Shown here piece by piece: positions 16,881-24,597 of a stretch of DNA of 64,000 nt. The notes beneath the pieces were generated by a model. It was not told where the DNA came from, made no database searches, and was given only the letters and a program-made list of their open reading frames with translations. Origin of the DNA: Myxococcales bacterium. Its GTDB lineage: Bacteria; Myxococcota_A; Polyangia; Fen-1088. The stretch spans positions 1-64,000 of the forward strand of contig JAGTJU010000011.1 of the NCBI GenBank assembly GCA_022184915.1, given 5' to 3'. How positions within the stretch are numbered: position 1 is the first letter of the stretch; each line of letters begins with the position of its first letter. A program made the position numbers and the translations under genes.

Positions 16881-18704
16881 ATGGCAACGCTCAGAATTCA
16901 GCTCCCCGCGTCAGGGGTGAAGGTGTACCACATCTACAAAAAGCTCACGTCGCTTGGGCGAGGTGACGACTGTGACGTGGTCCTGCCAGACCCCCTGCTT
17001 GGGGAGGCGCACGCACACATCAACTTCGACGGCCGCGACTTCCACCTGGCGCTTCTCGAGCGGGGCACCGAGATGTTCGTGAATGGCCGCAAACGGACCA
17101 AACACCGGCTTGGGCACGAGGATCGGGTCCGCCTTGGGCCCGTGGAGATCGAGTTTTCTCTCTACGACACGCCCGTTTCCGACGACGTGGCGGCAAAGAC
17201 TATCGCCGAGCTCAACTCGTACAAGAAGCTCTTCGAGTTTTCTCAGCACCTGATGAGCAACTACGAGGTGCCCGCCCTGCTCGAATCGCTCATCGACATG
17301 GTCATCCAGGTGAGCAACGCCGACAAGGGCTTCATCGTGTTGATGGAGTCCGGAGATCCGGTCGTGAAGGTTGCCCGGAACTTGCGTCGCGAGAGCATCT
17401 CTAACGCCATCAGCCACGTCTCGGATTCCATCCTCGCGAAGGTGGTTGAAACCAGAAAGGCGCTCATCGTCTCCGACGCCCTCAATGATGACGCGTTCAG
17501 CACGGCAGCCTCGGTCGTGAACCTCAAGCTCACGTCCGTGATGTGCGTTCCGCTGCTCGAACGAGGGGATCTCTTGGGGGTGATCTACGTGGGCAACGAC
17601 AACGTCGCGCGTCTGTTCGACGACACCCACCTCGAGTTGCTCTCCATCTTCGCCGCCCAGGCCTCTCTCATCATTCGCAACGCCCTCCTGGTCAACGAGC
17701 TCACGCTCGACAAGCGCTCGTTGCTGGAGCAGCTCGAGCGCATGCGCTTTGGCGAGATCGTTGGCTCTTGTCCGCCGATGCAAGAGGTTTTTCGCAAAGT
17801 CCAGAAGGTGTCGGCCACGGACATCTCCGTATTGGTGACGGGCGAGACCGGCACCGGGAAGGAGCTCATCGCACGCGAGCTGCACAACCGCTCGAGCCGG
17901 GCCAAGGGGCCCTTCGTTACGATCAACTGCGGGGCCATCCCTGAAAACCTGCTCGAATCCGAGCTCTTTGGCTATGCTCGGGGTGCCTTTACGGGAGCCG
18001 TGAGCAACAAGTTGGGTCGATTCCAGACAGCCAACGGCGGCTCCTTGTTCTTGGACGAGATTGGGGAAATGCCCATGTCGCTGCAGGTGAAGATCCTGCG
18101 CGCCCTTCAGGAGCGGGTGGTGGTGCGGGTGGGTGACACCCGACAAGAGCAGGTGGACATTCGTGTGATCGCTGCCACTCATCGAAACCTGGAACAGGAG
18201 ATCAAGGCGGGCCGCTTCCGGGAAGATCTCTACTACCGCCTCAACGTCGTGCAGCTTCATTTGCCGCCGCTGCGCGAACGCGGCGATGACATCGTCATGC
18301 TGGCTCGCTACATGCTGGGCCGTTACGCCCCGGAGTACGGCAGCAAGGTGAAGGGATTTTCGCCGGGGGCCATTGCAGCCCTCAAGCGGCACGACTGGCC
18401 GGGCAACATCCGTGAGCTGGAAAACCGGATGAAGAAGGCGGTCGTGCTCGCTGACAAGGCTCTGCTGGGTCCCGAGGACTTGGGCCTGACCCCGGCGGAG
18501 CTGCCCCCGATTCTTCCGTTGAACGAGGCCAAGGAACAGTTTCAGCGCAACTACATCAACGAGATCCTGGCTCTCAACGACGGCAACCGTACCAAAACTG
18601 CGCGGGACCTGGGCGTGGATCCCCGCACCATCTTTCGCCACCTCGAAAGGGACGACGGCCCTTCCCTGGGGGGATCCGAGTCCCCAGCGCCCGACGACCT
18701 CTAG
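16881..18704 (+). CDS. FHA-GAF-AAA+ sigma54-dependent transcriptional activator
   Basis: 607 residues. An N-terminal FHA domain (about 1-95; SLGRGDDCDVVLPD) binds phosphothreonine. A GAF domain follows (about 115-280). The AAA+ domain (about 290-525) has Walker A GETGTGKE, an intact GAFTGA loop for contacting sigma54, Walker B GGSLFLDEIGEM and the arginine-finger region. A Fis-type HTH is at the C-terminus (about 555-595; GNRTKTARDLGVDPRTIFRHL). It should remodel RNA polymerase-sigma54 in response to a phosphoprotein. It follows the kinase and the TPR gene by 125 bp, a layout seen in myxobacterial kinase-to-activator pathways. Confidence 0.95.
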   Translation: MATLRIQLPASGVKVYHIYKKLTSLGRGDDCDVVLPDPLLGEAHAHINFDGRDFHLALLERGTEMFVNGRKRTKHRLGHEDRVRLGPVEIEFSLYDTPVSDDVAAKTIAELNSYKKLFEFSQHLMSNYEVPALLESLIDMVIQVSNADKGFIVLMESGDPVVKVARNLRRESISNAISHVSDSILAKVVETRKALIVSDALNDDAFSTAASVVNLKLTSVMCVPLLERGDLLGVIYVGNDNVARLFDDTHLELLSIFAAQASLIIRNALLVNELTLDKRSLLEQLERMRFGEIVGSCPPMQEVFRKVQKVSATDISVLVTGETGTGKELIARELHNRSSRAKGPFVTINCGAIPENLLESELFGYARGAFTGAVSNKLGRFQTANGGSLFLDEIGEMPMSLQVKILRALQERVVVRVGDTRQEQVDIRVIAATHRNLEQEIKAGRFREDLYYRLNVVQLHLPPLRERGDDIVMLARYMLGRYAPEYGSKVKGFSPGAIAALKRHDWPGNIRELENRMKKAVVLADKALLGPEDLGLTPAELPPILPLNEAKEQFQRNYINEILALNDGNRTKTARDLGVDPRTIFRHLERDDGPSLGGSESPAPDDL

Positions 18705-18910
18705 CGTAGGCCATGAAGGAGGGCAGCTGGGTCTCCTTTGGGACTCAGCCCCCCCGTTCGGCCCGCGGTCTCCTGCAGGTGCGCATGTTGTTTTTCGAAC
18801 GCTCAGGGGGGCTGGTAGTATGCCTGGGCGTGTCGCCGCCCCCCCTCCGTTTGCTGCGAGCCCTCGGGCGCTCGAGTTGGCGGGCTTCGTGTGCGCGGCC
18901 CTTGCAGGCC

Positions 18911-19396
18911 ATGTGGCGAGGGGTACTTGGGCTCTCTCTCTGCCTCAGCGCCGCCTGTATCGTTCCGGTGGCCCCCGAATTCGAGCCTCCCGAGCCGAAT
19001 CTGAGCCCCTATGTGGTCAGCGCTAGCCCCCCCATCGGCGGGCTTGTCGGCGATCAAGACCTCGAGGTGGTGCTGGCGGATCCGAACCCTGGCGACACTC
19101 TTTCGCTACGCTGGGTGTTCAACTATCCGCCCTTCTCTGCGTCCGCGAGCCGTGTGTTCGTAGGTGAACTTCTGCCGCCTCCCGAGGGCGGTGGGCAGGT
19201 GCGGGCCCGGGTTGCGCGCATTCGCCCCACGTGTTTTCGAGACCTCGTCCCAGGGTTGGCTCGGCACCGTGCCATGCTGGTCGTCTCCGATCGCGGTTTT
19301 GCGGAACCCACGTCCTCCGAGTTTCCCTTCGATGCCGTACCCGTGGACGCCCATGTGCTTCGGGTCACCTGGGTGGTCGAGAAGGACTGTCGGTGA
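18911..19396 (+). CDS. Putative lipoprotein of unknown function
   Basis: About 161 residues from ATG 18911. A short signal sequence ends in the lipobox LSAAC (Cys16), so it is probably a lipoprotein. The remainder (VSASPPIGGLVGDQDLEVVLADPNPGDTL...) looks like a beta-sandwich. It shows no known family by eye. A -10-like TAGTAT at 18816 followed 8 nt later by an in-frame GTG (18830) allows a longer, leaderless version. It is followed by another lipoprotein whose ATG overlaps its stop (TGATG), so the two are coupled. Confidence 0.65.
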   Translation: MWRGVLGLSLCLSAACIVPVAPEFEPPEPNLSPYVVSASPPIGGLVGDQDLEVVLADPNPGDTLSLRWVFNYPPFSASASRVFVGELLPPPEGGGQVRARVARIRPTCFRDLVPGLARHRAMLVVSDRGFAEPTSSEFPFDAVPVDAHVLRVTWVVEKDCR

Positions 19397-21039
19397 TGCG
19401 GGGGGCGGAGGCTGCCACCCGGGCTCTCGTTGTCGGCCTTCTAGTGGCGAGCTGCGAAACCGTCGAGGTGGCCGACGGCTGCCGCCAGGACAGCGAGTGT
19501 CCATCGGGGCAGGCGTGTTGGGTTGCCACCTGCGCTCCGCGGGCACTCCCTCAGAGCTTCTCGGTGGTCGTGGTACCGGACGGCAAAGCGGGCGCCGCAC
19601 GCACGGAGCTCGTGGCACATGCTTTCGGCAGCGGCCTCACCGTCGTGCCTTTGGCCCGTCCCGTCGCTCTTCAAGGCACCGTGGAGTCTCTCAGAACGGC
19701 GCCCTTCGCGCAGGCAGGCGCAGGGGAACTCTCCGTGGTGGTCACCTTGCCTTCGTTGGTTCCCGGTTTGGCGCCCGTCGAGACGCTCGCCACGGCCACC
19801 CTGCCCGGCCCCGGAGGTGTGGCCTCCTTTTCGCTGAAGTTGCCCGCCAACCGGCTCAACGAGCCCGCCTCCTTCGCGGTCAGACCGAAAGGCGCGCTCG
19901 AGCAGGTGGTTCCTCCGGTGTTTCAAGACATCGCCTTGATCCCCGACGTCCCGATCAAGGTGTCTTTGCCCGGGGCGGCCGAGCAGCGCATCATCGAGGG
20001 ACTCGTCAACGACGCCTTCGATCAACCTGCCTCTGGCTACGGGATTCAAGTGATGTCTCAGGGACGTCCCATCAGCACCCGCGGCATCGTGGGTGAAGAG
20101 GGGCGTTTCCGACTTTCCGTCCTGGCGCCGGAAGGTGCCCCGGGCACGCTCGAACTCTTCCCGCCCCTTGGGGCGGCGCGTCCTCGGATGTCCCTTCCTC
20201 TTTCGAGCACTCTCAGCGATCTCGGAACGCTTCGATTACCCGCTCATCCGGCTGCGGAGGTGGTGCGTGTTCCCGTGGGGTGGGTCGACCCGGTCGGCGC
20301 GTTCGTGCCCGTCGTCGGGGCGTTCGTGAGGTTCCGCACGGTGCTCGCCGCCAACCTTCCAAGTGCGAGCGCCGCTTACGTACAAGAGGTTCAAACCGGT
20401 CACACTGGGCTCGCCGAGTTGCCGCTCATCGGAGGCGCGCTCGAAGGCGTTCGCCCCTACGATGTGGAGGTTAGGAGCCCCCCTGACTCAGCTGGGGCCT
20501 CTCGCTGTCTCCGCCGCTTTCCGGTGGGCGCTTTGTCGTCCGGGCAGGTGGTTCCCACGACGGCCAATCTCGTCTTACCCCGCCGGCCCGGGTTGGCAGG
20601 TACCCTTCAGGCCCAAGGCACAAAGGCTCCGGTGGCACGCGCCGTCGTGACTGCCCTCCGGACGGGGCCTCTACCGGGAAGCGTCGACTGCTCGAGCGTC
20701 GCCGAGCGAGGAGTCTTTTCGACCTCGACGGACCGGGCTGGTCTATTCAATCTGCGGGTGGAAGAAGGTCTGTATCTGCTCGAGGTCCGGCCCCCTGGCG
20801 GTCAGGCCTTGCCGCTTTGGCAAGTGCCTGGCCTCGCCGTGACGAATCAGGGCCTCGAAACGACGGTGCTCGTTCCGGAGGGCCACGTCCTCGATGGAAG
20901 CCTGGTGGGACCTGACGGGCTCCCTTGCCCTGCCTGCCGCGTCGAGCTTTACGAGGCGTCGGCCGACGGGACGCGCCTTCGTGCCGAGGCCGTCTCGGAT
21001 CCCCAGGGAGGCTTTCGCGTGGTCGTGCCCGCGCGTTGA
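19396..21039 (+). CDS. Large putative lipoprotein with repeated beta-sandwich/carboxypeptidase-regulatory-like domains
   Basis: About 547 residues, ATG overlapping the stop of the previous gene by one base. The signal peptide ends LLVASC (lipobox). A small Cys-rich segment follows (DGCRQDSECPSGQACWVATC, residues about 28-47), of the type common in myxobacterial surface lipoproteins. The remainder has several beta-rich units such as IIEGLVNDAFDQPASGYGIQV and LDGSLVGPDGLPCPACRVELYEA, which resemble carboxypeptidase-regulatory-like (CarboxypepD_reg) modules. No catalytic motif is visible. It probably sits in the outer membrane with its neighbour at 18911. Confidence 0.78.
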   Translation: MRGAEAATRALVVGLLVASCETVEVADGCRQDSECPSGQACWVATCAPRALPQSFSVVVVPDGKAGAARTELVAHAFGSGLTVVPLARPVALQGTVESLRTAPFAQAGAGELSVVVTLPSLVPGLAPVETLATATLPGPGGVASFSLKLPANRLNEPASFAVRPKGALEQVVPPVFQDIALIPDVPIKVSLPGAAEQRIIEGLVNDAFDQPASGYGIQVMSQGRPISTRGIVGEEGRFRLSVLAPEGAPGTLELFPPLGAARPRMSLPLSSTLSDLGTLRLPAHPAAEVVRVPVGWVDPVGAFVPVVGAFVRFRTVLAANLPSASAAYVQEVQTGHTGLAELPLIGGALEGVRPYDVEVRSPPDSAGASRCLRRFPVGALSSGQVVPTTANLVLPRRPGLAGTLQAQGTKAPVARAVVTALRTGPLPGSVDCSSVAERGVFSTSTDRAGLFNLRVEEGLYLLEVRPPGGQALPLWQVPGLAVTNQGLETTVLVPEGHVLDGSLVGPDGLPCPACRVELYEASADGTRLRAEAVSDPQGGFRVVVPAR

Positions 21040-21045
21040 GCGCCG

Positions 21046-21930
21046 TCAGCTTCGTCGTGCGCGCGGCGCCAGCTCCAGAACGGCCCGCCCCTTCTTGAAC
21101 ACCCTCACCACACCCGAGGTTTGCGACACCGCGATGGCGATCGCGTCGGTCTGAGTGGTGATTCCGGCGGCCGCCATGTGCCGCGCCCCGAGCCCCAGTG
21201 GCACCTGGACGTCTTTTTCGTCGAAGTTCAAGTACCGTCCGGCGGCCAGCACCACACCATCCTCACGTACGACGAAGGCGCCGTCCAAAACCGCAAACGC
21301 CCGGAGGGAGCGCTGGACGTCGGGGTTGAGCAGGTTGCGTTCGTCCTCCGAATAACCTTGGAAGGGGTTGAGCGACATCTGGCGAGAGTTTTCCATGGCG
21401 CTGTTCGAGTCTCCCACCACGAAGAGCGCCCCGACGGGACGTCCCTCCCAGCCCTCGACGCCCGTGGTGACGGCCAAGTCGATCACAGCCTCGAGGACTT
21501 CAGGGGCCACCGCTTCGTTTTGCAGAAACGAAAACGCTCCCTCCTCACCTTCTGCGCCCACCGTCACCACGAGAATCGAGTCGGGCAAAGACGTGGGCCT
21601 GCGGGAAAGCAGCGCCACCACGGTCTCACCTTCGGCGTAAATCCCGCGCGAAATACCGCTTACGAGCGCGATCTTGAGCTTCTCTGCGCGGCCGAGGTCG
21701 TACTTGGGCAACGCGATCACAGGAATACCCTGAGACTGCACCACCTGGCGCTGTGCCTCGCTCACTACGGCCTGGACCATCTTCTTGCGGGCCTGCGAAC
21801 GTCCTCGGAAAGGCTCGTCGGGCAGTGGCAAGTCCCCCACGTATAGCAGGTGGTCGAACGGCCTCTTCGTGGCCAGCGCCAAGGCGGCCTTGATGATCTC
21901 CAGTTGGGCGGTGGTCGCGCGGCGAGACAC
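21046..21930 (-). CDS. DacZ/CdaZ-like diadenylate cyclase (c-di-AMP synthase)
   Basis: About 294 residues. The C-terminal half is a DAC domain: GALFVVGDS, the DGA motif in VLDGAFVVREDGVV (about 225), and GLGARHMAAAGITTQTDAIAIAVSQ (about 255). It would join two ATP into c-di-AMP. The N-terminal about 120 residues (LLYVGDLPLP...GIPVIALPKYDLGRAEKLKIAL) resemble the pyruvate-kinase-C-like domain fused to DAC in archaeal DacZ rather than DisA or CdaA. The usual RHR motif reads RHM. The start is GTG 21930 with GAGGAG 7 nt upstream. It is divergent from the XPB-like helicase. Confidence 0.85.
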   Translation of the reverse strand: MSRRATTAQLEIIKAALALATKRPFDHLLYVGDLPLPDEPFRGRSQARKKMVQAVVSEAQRQVVQSQGIPVIALPKYDLGRAEKLKIALVSGISRGIYAEGETVVALLSRRPTSLPDSILVVTVGAEGEEGAFSFLQNEAVAPEVLEAVIDLAVTTGVEGWEGRPVGALFVVGDSNSAMENSRQMSLNPFQGYSEDERNLLNPDVQRSLRAFAVLDGAFVVREDGVVLAAGRYLNFDEKDVQVPLGLGARHMAAAGITTQTDAIAIAVSQTSGVVRVFKKGRAVLELAPRARRS

Positions 21931-21937
21931 GGCGAAA

Positions 21938-21943
21938 CTCCTC
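21938..21943 (-). promoter_or_regulatory. Ribosome binding site fixing the diadenylate cyclase start
   Basis: GAGGAG on the minus strand, 7 nt before GTG 21930. It is better placed than any site near the upstream in-frame ATG at 21999, which would overlap the divergent helicase gene. Confidence 0.7.
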
Positions 21944-21986
21944 GCTTCCGACTTTATCAACTGCGCTATGCTCCGTCGCCCGGAAA

Positions 21987-23366
21987 ATGGAAGATGCACC
22001 GACGGTGGACCTCCGCTTTCGAGGCGGCACGCTCGAGCTCAGGCGTTGGACGCGCGAAGACCTCGCGTTGCCCTCGGCCTGGGTCTACGACGAGCGTGCC
22101 GCTTGTCATCGTGCGCCCGCCCTCGCCTACGCAGAGACCATCCGCTTTCTGATCGCGAACCGCGTCGCCTACGCGGACGACGCCCGGGCTTACCCCAACC
22201 TGGAACGGGCGGCGCGGGTACATCGCGAACCGCGTCCCTACCAGGCGGAAGCTCTACAGGCGTGGACGCGTGCGGGAGGCCGGGGTGTGGTGGTGCTTCC
22301 CACGGGCGCTGGAAAGACCCAAGTGGCGCTCATGGCCATCGACGCCAAGGAGCGCAGCACCCTGGTCGTCGCGCCCACGTTGGACCTGGTTCGCCAGTGG
22401 CACGACCAGCTCGAAAACGTCTTCGGGGGGCCGATCGGGGTGATTGGCGGTGGCAGCTATGACGTGCAGTCCCTGACGGTCACGACGTACGATTCGGCCT
22501 ATCTACACATGGAGCACCTGGGTGCCCGCTTCGGGCTGTTGGTGTTCGACGAATGTCACCACCTGCCGGGCACGTCGTATGCTTTGGCGGCGCGCCTGTC
22601 CCTGGCGCCTTTTCGGCTGGGTCTCACCGCCACACCCGAGCGGACCGACGGGCGCGATGCCGACCTGGTGGCCCTCGTGGGTTCCACCGTGTACCGCAAA
22701 GACATCGTCGAGCTGTCTGGGCAGTACCTGGCTGACTACGACACCGTTCGCATCACGGTCGACCTGGAGCCAGACGAGCGAAGTGCCTACGAAGAAGCCC
22801 GCTCGGAGTATGTCGGGTTCGTCCGCGCCCAGGGCATCTCGATGGCGACTCCCGATGGATGGACGCAATTCATCATCCGCGCGGCACGCTCCGAAGAAGG
22901 TCGACGCGCCTTGTCCGCCTACCGCAGACAGCGAGACCTTGCCTTCACGGCGCCTGCCAAACTTGCCTATCTCGAGCGGCTCCTGCACGAGCACCGCCAG
23001 GACCGCGTTTTGGTGTTCACCCAGGACAACGCCACCTGCTACAAGGTGGCCCGAACCTTTTTGGTGCCCGCCATCACCCATCACACCAAGGTGAAGGAGC
23101 GAAGCCATCTGTTGGCAGCGTTCGCCACGGGCCACTACGGAGTGCTCGTGACCTCAAAGGTGCTCAACGAGGGCGTAGACATTCCCGAGGCCAACGTGGC
23201 CGTCGTGCTCTCGGGGAGCGGTTCGGTGCGCGAGCACGTGCAGCGCCTCGGGCGGGTGCTGCGAAAGTCGGCGGGCAAGCGAGCCCTGCTCTACGAAGTG
23301 GTCACGGGAGGTACCTCCGAGGCGCGCACCAGTGAACGCAGGAGGGATCACGTTGCTTACCGTTGA
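21987..23366 (+). CDS. XPB-like superfamily 2 DNA helicase
   Basis: 459 residues. A short N-terminal damage-recognition-like region precedes RPYQAEALQAW (motif Q-like), Walker A VVLPTGAGKT (about 100), Walker B FDECHH (about 190; a DExH box) and motif III LTATPERTDG. Helicase domain 2 follows with VLVFTQDN, VTSKVLNEGVDIPEANVAVVL and the arginine-finger motif QRLGRVLRKS. This is the compact archaeal/bacterial XPB layout. XPB unwinds DNA in nucleotide excision repair and pairs with the nuclease Bax1 in archaea; a Bax1-like gene overlaps its 3' end here. The divergent neighbour makes c-di-AMP. Confidence 0.9.
   Translation: MEDAPTVDLRFRGGTLELRRWTREDLALPSAWVYDERAACHRAPALAYAETIRFLIANRVAYADDARAYPNLERAARVHREPRPYQAEALQAWTRAGGRGVVVLPTGAGKTQVALMAIDAKERSTLVVAPTLDLVRQWHDQLENVFGGPIGVIGGGSYDVQSLTVTTYDSAYLHMEHLGARFGLLVFDECHHLPGTSYALAARLSLAPFRLGLTATPERTDGRDADLVALVGSTVYRKDIVELSGQYLADYDTVRITVDLEPDERSAYEEARSEYVGFVRAQGISMATPDGWTQFIIRAARSEEGRRALSAYRRQRDLAFTAPAKLAYLERLLHEHRQDRVLVFTQDNATCYKVARTFLVPAITHHTKVKERSHLLAAFATGHYGVLVTSKVLNEGVDIPEANVAVVLSGSGSVREHVQRLGRVLRKSAGKRALLYEVVTGGTSEARTSERRRDHVAYR
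23341..23346 (+). promoter_or_regulatory. Ribosome binding site fixing the TTG start of the Bax1-like gene
   Basis: GGAGGG inside the 3' end of the helicase gene, 6 nt before TTG 23353. An in-frame GTG at 23332 has no such site. Confidence 0.7.
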
Positions 23367-24597
23367 GCACGTTCACACGCGCCGACGCGGCGACGAGCTT
23401 ACCGTGGTCAAGCTCGAGGGGGCGAGGCGCACGCGGGCGTTCGACATGGCGGCAACCTATGCCGACTTGGCGCGTGCACACCTGGGTCAAGACCAGCAAA
23501 CCTTCTCCTTCGCGTGCAAGGCCGTGACCGCAGGATTTGGTGCCGCGGACCGAAGGCTCGCCGACGGCCTCTTGAAGTTGGTGCTCGACCGGTGCGTGTT
23601 CGAGGAGGAAACGCAGCTCGACGCCGCTGCGGTGCGCGCCTTGGTGTTCGGCCGTGCGGCCGCGGCCCGACGGGACGCTACCCTTGCCCCCTTCGATCGC
23701 ACGGGCGTCCTGCAAGGTGCGGCCGAGGCGCTGGGCCACGAGGTGGAGGTCATCGAATCCGCCCTTTTTGGAGACCTGCCTTCTGCCCACGTGCTGCGGC
23801 AGGTTCTGGTGCCCGCGCCCGAGCGGCTCTTGCAACTTTACGACCTTGCCCAAGTCCAGGCGGTACTCCTGCGCGCAACGCACGTCGAGGTGTCCATCAC
23901 GGACGCGGCACCAACTGCTTACCGCACCTTGTTTCGAACCCTCAAGTTCCATCAGCTCTTGTTCTCGATCACGCCTTTGCCAAAAGGGGGGTACCGGTTG
24001 GGCGTCGATGGTCCCTACTCCATGTTCGACGCAGTCACGCGCTACGGGCTCAAGTTGGCGGTTGCACTGCCTGCCATTTTGGCGTGTGGCCACAGCCGGC
24101 TCGTGGCCACCGTGCTGTGGGGGCGAGAACGCCGGGCTCTGACCTTCCGCACGGAGTCTGCTTCGACTCTCGACTCAGAAGGAGAGCCCCCGCCTCTTCC
24201 CGAACCTATCCAAGCGCTGATTGATCGCTGGCCGTCACTACAGAGCCCCTGGCACGTGCAGCCAAGCGCCCATGTGCTCGACATGCCCGGCGTGGGACTG
24301 TGTGTGCCAGACCTCGTCTTTCAGCACAGGGGAACGGGTCAACAGGTGTTCTTCGAGATGCTTGGGTTCTGGAGCCGGGACGCGGTGTGGAAGCGGGTCG
24401 AGCTCGCCGCGTCTGGCTTGCCCTTCAACGTCGTGTTTGGGGTCAGTAAGCACCTGCGCGTCCGGGAGGACGTGCTGGGAGACGACGTGCCCGCTGCGCT
24501 TTATGTCTTCGCCAAGCTACCGAGCGCCCGGCAGCTGCTCAGTCGCATTGAGGCGGTCGCAGCGCGCGTGCCCACCTCGTCCGCCACTGGCTCATGA
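23353..24597 (+). CDS. DUF790 / Bax1-like nuclease, partner of the XPB-like helicase
   Basis: About 414 residues, overlapping the helicase gene by 14 bp. The family (DUF790, archaeal Bax1) has a helical N-terminal region and a C-terminal PD-(D/E)xK-type nuclease domain. Here the nuclease core is VPDLVFQHRG (about 325) and VFFEMLGFW (about 345), matching the D...E-x-GFW pattern of the family. Bax1 incises at the bubble edge opened by XPB in archaeal repair; the overlapping gene pair argues for the same complex. The start is TTG 23353. It is convergent with prkA, sharing the last 6 bp. Confidence 0.85.
   Translation: MLTVEHVHTRRRGDELTVVKLEGARRTRAFDMAATYADLARAHLGQDQQTFSFACKAVTAGFGAADRRLADGLLKLVLDRCVFEEETQLDAAAVRALVFGRAAAARRDATLAPFDRTGVLQGAAEALGHEVEVIESALFGDLPSAHVLRQVLVPAPERLLQLYDLAQVQAVLLRATHVEVSITDAAPTAYRTLFRTLKFHQLLFSITPLPKGGYRLGVDGPYSMFDAVTRYGLKLAVALPAILACGHSRLVATVLWGRERRALTFRTESASTLDSEGEPPPLPEPIQALIDRWPSLQSPWHVQPSAHVLDMPGVGLCVPDLVFQHRGTGQQVFFEMLGFWSRDAVWKRVELAASGLPFNVVFGVSKHLRVREDVLGDDVPAALYVFAKLPSARQLLSRIEAVAARVPTSSATGS

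Noticed and set aside
16911-18641. A 576-codon antisense reading frame opposite the sigma54 activator
   Set aside because: High-GC shadow of a well-conserved gene with intact motifs on the other strand.
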